Positions 1 to 5,621 of a stretch of 12,100 nt of DNA are shown one piece after another. The number at the start of each line of letters is the position of its first letter. Within the stretch, counting starts at the first letter, position 1. The stretch spans positions 1-12,100 of the forward strand of contig CAQYCU010000009.1 in the NCBI GenBank assembly GCA_948919095.1. Reading direction: 5' to 3'. The notes under the pieces were generated by a model. That model searched no databases. It was given only the letters and a program-made list of their open reading frames with translations, and was not told where the DNA came from. The position numbers were made by a program, and so were the translations under genes. Source of the stretch: an uncultured Clostridia bacterium. Its GTDB lineage: Bacteria > Bacillota > Clostridia > TANB77 > CAG-508.

Positions 1-57
1 TCCTACAAATGTAAATAAAGCTATTGTTATTAAAATAAATTTTCCTAATGTTTCCAT
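1..57 (-). CDS. N-terminus of an unknown membrane protein (cut by left edge)
   Basis: The first 19 codons of a minus-strand gene begin at an ATG at 57-55 and stay open to the window edge. They read METLGKFILITIALFTFVG: a short charged start, then a run of hydrophobic residues that would make a transmembrane segment or uncleaved signal anchor. A good ribosome-binding site (GAAAGGAT on the minus strand, about 66-73) sits roughly 8 bases upstream, which supports this start. A possible promoter lies at 128-154. Too little protein is present to assign a family, and I do not recognise it. Confidence 0.6.
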   Translation of the reverse strand, partial: METLGKFILITIALFTFVG

Positions 58-127
58 TTTACTAAATCCTTTCTTTTTATTTTCAGAATTTTTTCTGTAT
101 ATTGATATTTTTTGTAATTTACAAAAA

Positions 128-154
128 ATTATACAATTCGACTAAATTTGGCAA
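128..154 (-). promoter_or_regulatory. Possible sigma-A promoter for the left-edge gene
   Basis: On the minus strand a perfect TATAAT (133-128) follows TTGCCA (154-149) with a 15-base spacer, or TTTGCC with 16. The -10 is perfect but the spacing is short. The position, about 70 bases before the start codon at 57 and downstream of the terminator at 189-221, suits a promoter for the truncated membrane protein gene. Confidence 0.4.
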
Positions 155-183
155 AAATTACATTTATTTTTAATTTTTAATGC

Positions 184-255
184 AAAAAGAAAAACTAAAC
201 CCCACCCACATTTAGTTTTTCGAATTATAATGAACCATTGTTACTTAATTAAGTT
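184..255 (-). ncRNA. Candidate small RNA or leader RNA, about 72 nt
   Basis: No credible protein gene lies between 58 and 377, yet this stretch holds a minus-strand promoter (-35 at 285-290, -10 at 262-267) followed about 70 bases later by an intrinsic terminator (189-221). Together they define a transcript of roughly 255 down to 184. The expected start overlaps a 12-bp palindrome, ACTTAATTAAGT (243-254). An 8-codon reading frame, MVHYNSKN, lies inside but has no ribosome-binding site. I do not recognise the RNA family. It may be an independent small RNA, or a terminated leader of the left-edge membrane protein gene. The call rests only on the pairing of promoter and terminator. Confidence 0.35.
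189..221 (-). terminator. Intrinsic terminator with no obvious gene upstream
   Basis: A perfect 11-bp stem (189-199 with 211-221) encloses an 11-base loop at 200-210. Read on the minus strand the loop is G-rich and the stem is followed by TTTTT (188-184), the form of a rho-independent terminator. The neighbouring minus-strand gene at 378-620 already has its own terminator at 320-361, so this one appears to end a separate short transcript starting near 255. It could also act as an attenuator for the left-edge gene. Confidence 0.6.
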
Positions 256-261
256 AAATAC

Positions 262-290
262 AGTACACTATTTTTTCCAATATGTGTCAA
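262..290 (-). promoter_or_regulatory. Sigma-A-type promoter driving the short transcript
   Basis: The minus strand carries a perfect -35 TTGACA (290-285), a 17-base spacer and TGTACT (267-262), which matches four of six positions of TATAAT. The predicted start is near 255. It lies downstream of the terminator of the 378-620 gene, so it should begin a new transcript. Confidence 0.5.
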
Positions 291-319
291 TTGTTTTTTT
301 GTATTCTTTTCTAAAAACA

Positions 320-361
320 AAAAAACAACATATTGGAATTACTTCCAGTATGTTGTTTTTT
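320..361 (-). terminator. Terminator of the zinc-ribbon/HTH gene
   Basis: An 18-bp stem (320-337 with 344-361; one G-T wobble) has a 6-base loop. On the minus strand it is followed by a T-rich tract. It begins 17 bases after the stop codon of the 378-620 gene. The other strand also ends in a T-run, so it may work in both directions. Confidence 0.8.
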
Positions 362-377
362 ATTTTCATATATTCCC

Positions 378-620
378 CTACACCTTATTAAAAAACTTTT
401 TTAAGTTAGAAAAATCTTTTGTATCAAGGTATCTGTTAATATTTTTTATTGAAATTCCTGATTGACATGATAAATCCATTGGACTTTTTGGAATTTCATT
501 ATTTGCTAAAAATCTTTTTAAATTATCCTTTTCCATTTCGTCTTTTGCAACGCAATTAGGACAAACTGCATCTTCAGTTGTAAAAAAAGAACCGCATCTA
601 ATACACTTGTTAAATTTCAT
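378..620 (-). CDS. Small zinc-ribbon and helix-turn-helix protein, 80 aa
   Basis: The protein starts with a zinc ribbon made of two CxxC pairs (C6/C9 and C20/C23) separated by ten residues. After a charged linker, residues 33-70 look like a winged-helix or helix-turn-helix unit (LKRFLANNEIP, then SGISIKNINRYL). This layout recalls the clostridial/bacillar flagellar-operon protein YvyF, in which an N-terminal zinc ribbon precedes a small HTH, but at 80 residues it is shorter than my recollection of YvyF and no flagellar gene is nearby. A DNA- or RNA-binding role is therefore inference. The AGGTGG ribosome-binding site (about 624-630) lies 3-4 bases from the ATG, on the short side. The gene is monocistronic with its own promoter (661-666) and terminator (320-361). 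Confidence 0.75.
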   Translation of the reverse strand: MKFNKCIRCGSFFTTEDAVCPNCVAKDEMEKDNLKRFLANNEIPKSPMDLSCQSGISIKNINRYLDTKDFSNLKKFFNKV

Positions 621-660
621 ATTACCACCTCACGAAATTTTGTTATATTAATTCCTAAAT

Positions 661-666
661 ACTATA
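661..666 (-). promoter_or_regulatory. Extended -10 promoter of the zinc-ribbon gene
   Basis: On the minus strand TATAGT (666-661) is preceded by TGTGA, giving an extended -10 (TGnTATAGT). No good -35 is visible 17 bases upstream. The expected start near 654 leaves a leader of about 34 bases before the ATG at 620. Confidence 0.45.
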
Positions 667-822
667 TCACATTTTCCACAAAAAAGAAACATTTTGTTGA
701 AAATGTAATAAATTTGTAATAAATTGTAGTTTCTATAATTTTGATTTTGCCTTTTCTCTATATTTTACAACTAAATTTTATTAAAAAATGTTATAAAAAG
801 GGTATTATTTTTATTAATCTTA

Positions 823-831
823 TGATATAAT
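823..831 (+). promoter_or_regulatory. Extended -10 promoter of the gat operon
   Basis: TGATATAAT is a perfect TATAAT (826-831) with the TG of an extended -10 (823-824). The -35 region at 803-808 (TATTAT) is poor, as is usual for extended -10 promoters. The start would be near 838, giving a leader of about 30 bases before gatC. Confidence 0.55.
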
Positions 832-867
832 GTGCGAAGTTTATAGATTATGAAAGGAAATGATAAT

Positions 868-1155
868 ATGAGCGTTAGTAAAGATGAATTGTTGCATATA
901 GCTAAATTGTCTAATTTGAAGCTAAATGACAATGAAATCGATAAGTATTTAAAAAATTTAGAAGATATTTTGAATTATACAGAAGTTATTGAAAATGCTC
1001 CAATTAATGATTGTGAAGAAACAATTGGTGCCAATGATAATGCAAATGCTTTTAGAAGTGATACTGTATCTGAATTTGATAACAGAGATGGTATATTTGA
1101 GATAGCACCAAGTATTGAAAAAGATATGTTCAAAATACCTAAAGTTATACAATAA
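868..1155 (+). CDS. gatC: Asp/Glu-tRNA amidotransferase subunit C
   Basis: GatC is the small subunit that wraps around and stabilises GatA and GatB in the heterotrimer that amidates Glu-tRNA(Gln) and Asp-tRNA(Asn). The 95-residue product has the usual family length and features: an N-terminal VSKDELLHIAKLSNLKL helix, an aspartate/asparagine-rich middle, the FRSDTV motif, and an IPKVI C-terminal tail. An in-frame ATG lies 18 bases earlier at 850, but it contains no site of its own and overlaps AAAGGA (853-858). That sequence is the natural ribosome-binding site, nine bases before the ATG at 868, and starting there gives the canonical GatC N-terminus. It is the first gene of the operon, followed 65 bases later by the kinase-like gene. 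Confidence 0.93.
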   Translation: MSVSKDELLHIAKLSNLKLNDNEIDKYLKNLEDILNYTEVIENAPINDCEETIGANDNANAFRSDTVSEFDNRDGIFEIAPSIEKDMFKIPKVIQ

Positions 1156-1220
1156 ATTAATACACTTAATTGGTTTAATAAATAAAATTTTATAAATGTA
1201 GTATTTATGGAGGATTAATT

Positions 1221-1793
1221 ATGGCAAATTCCAAAATTATAATTGTTAATGGTGCTCAAGGTTCAGGAAAAACAACAGTTACAGATTATTTAAGATATAA
1301 AATGAGTTATACTAATTTATATAGATTATGTGGAACTTCTGATAGTAGTCCAGCAGGAAAAATCAAGGCTACTAAAATGTATGAAAATTTGTTAGATTAT
1401 ATCGAAAAAATGGAAAATATGTCGATAAATCTATTGTTTGACCAAATCTATTTTACTGAAGAAGTTTATGATAGATTAGGTTTTAAAGAATATACTTTTA
1501 CTGATGTATATGAGAGATTAACTGAACGTTTAGCAAAATTTGATTTTGATATATATGTAATTACTTTGTATTTGAGTGATACTACACAATTTGAAAAGAG
1601 ATTAGCACGTGAAGGAAAACATAATATGAAATATGCTAAATATAATGCTGAAAGTAGTATAAATCAACAAAATACATATTTAGATATTGCTGAAGAATTA
1701 AAAAAATATCCTAATATAAATGTTATAAATATTGATAATTGTCAAACAGAGGAACAAGTAAAACAACAATTAAATGAGATTTTGGGAATTTAA
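1221..1793 (+). CDS. P-loop nucleoside/nucleotide kinase-like protein
   Basis: The 190-residue protein has a clear Walker A loop, GAQGSGKT (11-18), in the form used by nucleotide and deoxynucleoside kinases. A hydrophobic strand ending in an acidic residue (LLFDQIY, D74) matches the second core strand. An Arg-rich LID-like segment (KRLAREGK, 126-133) and a C-terminal strand (INVINID) complete the fold. It most resembles the dTMP kinase/deoxynucleoside kinase branch, but the substrate-specific DR(Y/S) motif is altered to DQIY, so the substrate is unknown. No signal or membrane segment is present, so it is probably cytosolic. The GGAGG site at 1209-1213 is well placed. It lies between gatC and gatA and is probably co-transcribed with them. 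A link to tRNA amidation is not evident. Confidence 0.7.
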   Translation: MANSKIIIVNGAQGSGKTTVTDYLRYKMSYTNLYRLCGTSDSSPAGKIKATKMYENLLDYIEKMENMSINLLFDQIYFTEEVYDRLGFKEYTFTDVYERLTERLAKFDFDIYVITLYLSDTTQFEKRLAREGKHNMKYAKYNAESSINQQNTYLDIAEELKKYPNINVINIDNCQTEEQVKQQLNEILGI

Positions 1794-1805
1794 CTATTGT
1801 CATTG

Positions 1806-1858
1806 AAAAACTGGATGGCAATGAACAACAAAACTAGAAGAATTGCCACACAGTTTTT
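1806..1858 (+). repeat. Imperfect hairpin element between the kinase gene and gatA
   Basis: Arms 1806-1822 and 1842-1858 pair at 15 of 17 positions (AAAAACTG..TGGCAAT against ATTGCCA..CAGTTTTT) with a 19-base loop. It could act as an intrinsic terminator or attenuator reducing expression of gatA and gatB, or be a REP-like dispersed element. The left arm is repeated at 1863-1881, and the right arm can also pair with that second copy. Confidence 0.6.
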
Positions 1859-1862
1859 TCAA

Positions 1863-1897
1863 AAAAACTGGATGGCGATGAGCGAGCGAAGCGAGAG
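1863..1897 (+). repeat. Second copy of the hairpin arm plus GCGA-repeat tract
   Basis: The 19 bases at 1863-1881 match 1806-1824 at all but one position. They run directly into a GC-richer tract at 1881-1895 built on repeated GCGA units, strikingly unlike the surrounding AT-rich DNA. The tract leads straight into the gatA ribosome-binding site (AAAGGG, 1898-1903). The unit looks like a truncated second copy of the preceding element. It can form a tight alternative hairpin with 1842-1859. Confidence 0.6.
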
Positions 1898-1914
1898 AAA
1901 GGGAAATGATATTG

Positions 1915-3408
1915 ATGGAAGATATTACACGTTTAACAGTTCATGAACTTGTAGATAAATTAAATAACAATGAATTAACTTCTGAAGAAATTACAAAAGC
2001 GTATATTGATAGAATTAATGAAAAAGAAAAAGACATAAATGCTTTTGTTACTTTAACAACTGATACATCTTTGGAAAAAGCTAAGGAAATGGATAAAAAA
2101 AGACAATCGAATAATGACAAATTTTCAGGAAATACTAATTTAGTCGGTATTCCTATTGGAATTAAAGATAATATGTGCACTACTGGTGTGAAAACAACTT
2201 GTAGTTCAAAAATGCTTGAAAATTTTGTGTCACCTTATAATGCAACAGTTGTTGATAAAGTCAATAATGAAGGGCTTATTAGTCTTGGAAAATTAAATAT
2301 GGACGAGTTTGCAATGGGAAGTTCAACAGAACATTCTGCTATGAAAATAACTCACAATCCATGGGATTTAAATAAAGTTCCTGGTGGGTCTTCAGGTGGT
2401 TCAGCAGCAGCAGTTGCTTCTGATATGGTTCCTTGGGCACTAGGTTCTGATACTGGTGGTTCTATTAGACAGCCTGCCTCTTTATGTGGTGTAGTAGGCT
2501 TAAAACCAACTTATGGATTAGTCTCAAGATATGGATTAGTTGCTTTTGCCTCTTCCCTTGACCAAATTGGACCTATAACAAAAGACGTTAAAGACTGTGC
2601 AATGCTTATGAATGTTATTGCTGGATATGATGAAAAAGATTCAACTTCAATTGATATGCCAAAAGTTGATTATGTTTCAGCTTTAAAAAATGATGTTAAA
2701 GGCTTAAAAATAGGCATTCCGAAAGAGTTTTTTGGTGAAGGTATTAATGCAGAAGTTAAAGAACAATTACAAAAAGCTATTGAAATATATAAGGAACTGG
2801 GTGCTGAAGTTGAAGAATGTTCACTTGATATAGCTGAATATGCTTTAGCTACATATTATATTGTTTCATGTGCAGAAGCAAGTTCGAATTTAGGACGATT
2901 TGACGGAATTAGATATGGTCATAGAACTGAAAACTTTTCAGATTTGAACGAGTTGTTTGTAAATTCAAGAACTGAAGGATTTGGTGACGAGGTTAAAAGA
3001 AGAATTATTTTAGGCACTTATGTGTTATCTTCTGGGTACTATGATGCATATTATAAAAAAGCACAAAAGGTTCGTACATTTGTTAAAAAAGAATTTGATA
3101 AATGTTTTGCAAAGTATGACGTTTTATTAACACCTACTTCCCCTATTCCAGCTTTTGATATTGGTTCAAAATCTGATAATCCGCTTGAAATGTATTTGGC
3201 TGATATTTGTACAGTTTCAATTAACATTGCTAATTTATGTGCTATATCAATTCCTGCTGGTGTTACAAGTGATAATATGCCAGTTGGTATGCAATTAATA
3301 GGAAATAGATTTACAGAAGCTACTTTATTAAATACAGCTTATACATTTGAACAAAAAACTAATTTTAGAGATAAATATAAGCCTAGCTTTAGAAAGGAGG
3401 AGAAATAA
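1915..3408 (+). CDS. gatA: Asp/Glu-tRNA amidotransferase subunit A (amidase)
   Basis: GatA hydrolyses glutamine and releases the ammonia that GatB uses to amidate tRNA-bound Glu or Asp. Counting from the ATG at 1915, the 497-residue product carries the full amidase-signature catalytic set: K84 (IGIKDN), the cis-serine S159 in PGGSSGGS, and the nucleophile S183 in SDTGGSIRQP. The 75- and 24-residue spacings are those of known GatA enzymes. The C-terminal region (VGMQLIGNRF) is also typical. An in-frame ATG at 1906 is only two bases from the AAAGGG site (1898-1903) and is unlikely. The ATG at 1915 lies 11 bases from it and gives a normal N-terminus (MEDITRLTVHELVDKL). The stop codon overlaps the gatB start by one base, so the two are translationally coupled. 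Confidence 0.97.
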   Translation: MEDITRLTVHELVDKLNNNELTSEEITKAYIDRINEKEKDINAFVTLTTDTSLEKAKEMDKKRQSNNDKFSGNTNLVGIPIGIKDNMCTTGVKTTCSSKMLENFVSPYNATVVDKVNNEGLISLGKLNMDEFAMGSSTEHSAMKITHNPWDLNKVPGGSSGGSAAAVASDMVPWALGSDTGGSIRQPASLCGVVGLKPTYGLVSRYGLVAFASSLDQIGPITKDVKDCAMLMNVIAGYDEKDSTSIDMPKVDYVSALKNDVKGLKIGIPKEFFGEGINAEVKEQLQKAIEIYKELGAEVEECSLDIAEYALATYYIVSCAEASSNLGRFDGIRYGHRTENFSDLNELFVNSRTEGFGDEVKRRIILGTYVLSSGYYDAYYKKAQKVRTFVKKEFDKCFAKYDVLLTPTSPIPAFDIGSKSDNPLEMYLADICTVSINIANLCAISIPAGVTSDNMPVGMQLIGNRFTEATLLNTAYTFEQKTNFRDKYKPSFRKEEK

Positions 3409-4847
3409 TGTCAAATGAAATTTATGAAACAGTTATTGGTTTAGAAGTTCACGCTGAATTATCAACAAAAACCAAAATATTTTGTTCATGTAAGACAGAA
3501 TTTGGTGCTGAACCTAATACACATATTTGCCCTATCTGTACAGCTCTTCCTGGAGCATTACCTAAACTTAATGAAAAAGTTGTTGAGTATGCTGTAAAAG
3601 CTGGACTTGCAACAAATTGCTCAATAGAACAAAATAGCAAAAATGATAGAAAGAATTATTTTTATCCAGATTTACCTAAGTCATATCAAATATCACAATA
3701 TGATAAACCTTTATGTAATAATGGTTATATTGAAATTGAAGATGATAATGGAAATCCTAAGAAAATTAGAATACTTAGAATACATATTGAAGAAGATGCT
3801 GGTAAATTAAATCATAGTGATTTTTCTGGTGAAAGTTTAGTTGACCTAAATAGAGCTGGAGTACCACTAATTGAAATAGTTTCAGAGCCAGATATTCGTT
3901 CAAGTGGCGAAGCTGATAGATATTTGAAAAAATTAAAATCTATATTACAATACATTGAAGTTTCGGATTGTAAAATGGAAGAAGGTTCTTTTAGAGCTGA
4001 TGTTAATATATCTGTACATAAACCAGATGAGCCATTTGGTGAACGCCATGAATTAAAAAATATGAATTCTTTTAAATCCATTCAAAGAGCTATTGACTAT
4101 GAAAAGGATATCCAAATAAGTGATATTGAAAATGGCGTAGAAGTTGTTCAAGAGACTATGAGATGGGATGATGTCGAAGGCAGAACTTTTTCTATGAGAG
4201 AAAAAGAAAATGCCCAAGATTATAGATATTTCCCAGAACCAGATTTAATTGCTATTAAACTTTCTGACGAATATATTGAGAACATTAAAAAGAATTTACC
4301 TGAAATGCCTGAAAGCAGAAAAAAAAGATATATGTCTGATTTAGCATTATCTGAAAAAGATGCTAATGCTTTGATATCTTCTAAAGCATATTCAGATATT
4401 TTTGAAGAAGCTGGCTCGATATGTAAAAACTATAAAGCTGTTTGTAACTGGTTAACTTCTGATATAGCAAGAATATTAAATGAAAGAGAACTTGAACCTG
4501 AAAATATTCCTTTTACAGCAAAAGATTTGGCAGAACTTGTCGAATTAATTGATAATGATACAATTAGTTCTACTATTGGAAAAGATGTTCTTGAGGAATT
4601 ATTTGATAATCCTCGTTCTCCAAAGAAGATAATTGATGAAAAAAGTCTTGCTCAAATTTCTAACAAAGATGAAATTGCAGAGGTTGTTTTAAAAGTTCTA
4701 AAAGAAAATGAGCAGTCTGTTGCTGATTATAAGGCAGGAAAAGATAGAGCTTTAGGATTTTTAGTTGGTCAAGCGATGAAAGTTACTAAAGGAAAAGCAA
4801 ATCCTAAGATGCTAAACGAATTATTCATTGAAGAACTTAAAAAATAA
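3408..4847 (+). CDS. gatB: Asp/Glu-tRNA amidotransferase subunit B
   Basis: GatB binds the misacylated tRNA, activates the side-chain carboxylate with ATP and transfers ammonia received from GatA. The 479-residue protein has the usual length and order. The catalytic cradle opens with IGLEVHAELSTKTK and a four-Cys zinc site (C26, C28, C41, C44). It is followed by the GatB signature around 81-103 (NYFYPDLPKSYQIS), the acidic metal/ATP motif HIEEDAGK (126-133) and NRAGVPLIEIVSEPD. The helical linker and the YqeY-like tRNA-binding tail end in GFLVGQAMKVTKGKANP. A strong AAAGGAGG site (3393-3400) lies inside the end of gatA, seven bases before the ATG. It is the last gene of the operon, and a terminator follows directly. 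Confidence 0.97.
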   Translation: MSNEIYETVIGLEVHAELSTKTKIFCSCKTEFGAEPNTHICPICTALPGALPKLNEKVVEYAVKAGLATNCSIEQNSKNDRKNYFYPDLPKSYQISQYDKPLCNNGYIEIEDDNGNPKKIRILRIHIEEDAGKLNHSDFSGESLVDLNRAGVPLIEIVSEPDIRSSGEADRYLKKLKSILQYIEVSDCKMEEGSFRADVNISVHKPDEPFGERHELKNMNSFKSIQRAIDYEKDIQISDIENGVEVVQETMRWDDVEGRTFSMREKENAQDYRYFPEPDLIAIKLSDEYIENIKKNLPEMPESRKKRYMSDLALSEKDANALISSKAYSDIFEEAGSICKNYKAVCNWLTSDIARILNERELEPENIPFTAKDLAELVELIDNDTISSTIGKDVLEELFDNPRSPKKIIDEKSLAQISNKDEIAEVVLKVLKENEQSVADYKAGKDRALGFLVGQAMKVTKGKANPKMLNELFIEELKK

Positions 4848-4853
4848 TTTTTT

Positions 4854-4886
4854 AAAATCATTGAATTTTATAAGTTCAATGATTTT
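4854..4886 (+). terminator. Terminator of the gat operon
   Basis: A perfect 12-bp stem (4854-4865 with 4875-4886) has a 9-base loop and runs into a T-rich tract through about 4894. It lies seven bases after the gatB stop codon. Confidence 0.9.
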
Positions 4887-4971
4887 TATTTTTTAATTAT
4901 AGAATAACTAAGTTAATTTTCTTCATAATAATTATATATTTTAATTATTTTATAATATGCAAAAATTACCA

Positions 4972-5000
4972 GATTAAAAAAAAAATATTTGCACAAGATA
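4972..5000 (+). promoter_or_regulatory. Tentative sporulation (sigma-G-like) promoter
   Basis: SASP genes are normally read by the forespore sigma factor G. GATTA (4972-4976) and CAAGATA (4994-5000), 17 bases apart, partly match the sigma-G -35 (GHATR) and -10 (CATNHTA) patterns and sit at a suitable distance from the gene. The match is weak, a run of ten A residues (4976-4985) lies between the boxes, and a TATAAT at 4951-4956 is an alternative. Confidence 0.25.
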
Positions 5001-5002
5001 TA

Positions 5003-5043
5003 TATTGAAAAAGATTTTTGATAGTATCAAAACTTTTTCAATA
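5003..5043 (+). promoter_or_regulatory. Long hairpin in the SASP leader, next to the ribosome-binding site
   Basis: TATTGAAAAAG (5003-5013) pairs with CTTTTTCAATA (5033-5043), and the inner TTTTGATA (5016-5023) pairs with TATCAAAA (5025-5032); a 2-base bulge separates the two parts. The structure ends seven bases before GGAGG (5050-5054). There is no following T-tract, so it is not a normal terminator. A 5' mRNA stabiliser or translation control element is a reasonable guess. Confidence 0.5.
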
Positions 5044-5062
5044 ATATACGGAGGTGAAAATC

Positions 5063-5248
5063 ATGGCAAACTCAAAAGGTAAAAATGAACCAGAAGCTTT
5101 AAAGAAATTCAAATATGAAGTTGCTAACGAAGTTGGTGTATCTTTAAAAGATGGTTACAACGGTGATATATCAGCAAAAGACGCTGGTAAAATCGGTGGT
5201 AACATGGTTAAGAAAATGATTCAACAAGCTGAATCACAATTAAGATAG
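5063..5248 (+). CDS. Alpha/beta-type small acid-soluble spore protein
   Basis: Alpha/beta SASPs coat and protect DNA in the dormant spore and are degraded by the germination protease GPR to supply amino acids. The 61-residue product shows both family hallmarks: the GPR cleavage region KYEVANEVGV (near 20-29), and the conserved DNA-binding C-terminal block with GYNGDIS, KDAGKIGGNMVKKMI. The ATG at 5063 has an excellent GGAGGTG site (5050-5056) six bases away. The in-frame GTG at 5054 lies inside that site and is not the start. The gene is monocistronic, as usual for this family, with a leader hairpin upstream and a terminator downstream. Its presence is the main evidence that the organism forms endospores. 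Confidence 0.96.
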   Translation: MANSKGKNEPEALKKFKYEVANEVGVSLKDGYNGDISAKDAGKIGGNMVKKMIQQAESQLR

Positions 5249-5296
5249 TTTATATTAGATTAGTAGACTATTCACGTAAGATAAAATTTATAAGTG

Positions 5297-5327
5297 AAAG
5301 AGAAATACCACAGTGGTATTTCTCTTT
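5297..5327 (+). terminator. Terminator of the SASP gene, probably shared with the tRNA
   Basis: A perfect 14-bp stem (5297-5310 with 5314-5327) has a CAG loop and a T-run on the plus strand, 48 bases after the SASP stop. It also lies just downstream of the convergent minus-strand tRNA, where the second arm gives a pyrimidine-rich tail, so it may end both transcripts. Confidence 0.85.
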
Positions 5328-5340
5328 TTATAGTTTTCTT

Positions 5341-5416
5341 TGGTTGCGGGGGTAGGGCTCGAACCTACGACCTCAGGGTTATGAGCCCTGCGAGCTACCA
5401 ACTGCTCCACCCCGCG
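5341..5416 (-). tRNA. Initiator tRNA-Met (anticodon CAT)
   Basis: The 76-nt cloverleaf is complete with an encoded CCA end (5343-5341). The anticodon CAT is at 5383-5381. Two features identify the initiator rather than the elongator: the unpaired first position C1 opposite A72 at the top of the acceptor stem, recognised by methionyl-tRNA formyltransferase, and the three consecutive G-C pairs in the anticodon stem (GGG..CCC) needed for entry into the ribosomal P site. The T-arm GGTTCGAGCCC-type loop is normal. It has a consensus promoter ten bases upstream and converges on the SASP gene. Confidence 0.96.
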
Positions 5417-5432
5417 ATGTCTAACTTTATCT

Positions 5433-5461
5433 ATTATAAACTAATAAATTGACTTTGTCAA
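5433..5461 (-). promoter_or_regulatory. Perfect sigma-A promoter of the initiator tRNA
   Basis: On the minus strand TTGACA (5461-5456), a 17-base spacer and TATAAT (5438-5433) match the consensus at every position. The start near 5426 is about ten bases before the mature tRNA 5' end. Such strength fits a stable RNA gene. Confidence 0.9.
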
Positions 5462-5521
5462 TATATTTTGAAAAATTTAACAAAAATAAGGAGAATTTAT
5501 TTTTTCATTTGAGAAAAAAAC

Positions 5522-5557
5522 AAGGCAGAGAAGCTGTTTTATCAACTTCTCTGCCTT
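5522..5557 (-). terminator. Terminator of the tandem OB-fold gene
   Basis: A perfect 12-bp GC-containing stem (5522-5533 with 5546-5557) has a 12-base loop. On the minus strand it is followed by GTTTTTTT, so it ends transcription of the 5622-6362 gene about 65 bases after its stop codon. Confidence 0.88.
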
Positions 5558-5621
5558 TTAAAATTCTCTTACCAATAGTATTATGTTCCATTTTATTGAA
5601 ACTTGTGTCATGAGATAATGA

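Noticed and set aside
224..250. 8-codon leader peptide (MVHYNSKN) inside the candidate small RNA
   Set aside because: There is no ribosome-binding site, and the codons show no run of a single regulatory amino acid.
850..867. Upstream in-frame ATG for gatC
   Set aside because: It overlaps the AAAGGA ribosome-binding site of the ATG at 868 and would add six residues not seen in the GatC family.
1906..1914. Upstream in-frame ATG for gatA
   Set aside because: It is only two bases from the AAAGGG site; the ATG at 1915 is better spaced and fits the family N-terminus.
5054..5062. GTG start for the SASP gene
   Set aside because: The GTG is part of the GGAGGTG ribosome-binding site for the ATG at 5063, which gives the canonical MANSK-type start.
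5341..5416. tRNA gene as integration site for the SSB-like gene
   Set aside because: Integration normally uses the tRNA 3' end, which here faces the SASP gene. No integrase and no repeat of the tRNA end are visible near the SSB-like gene.
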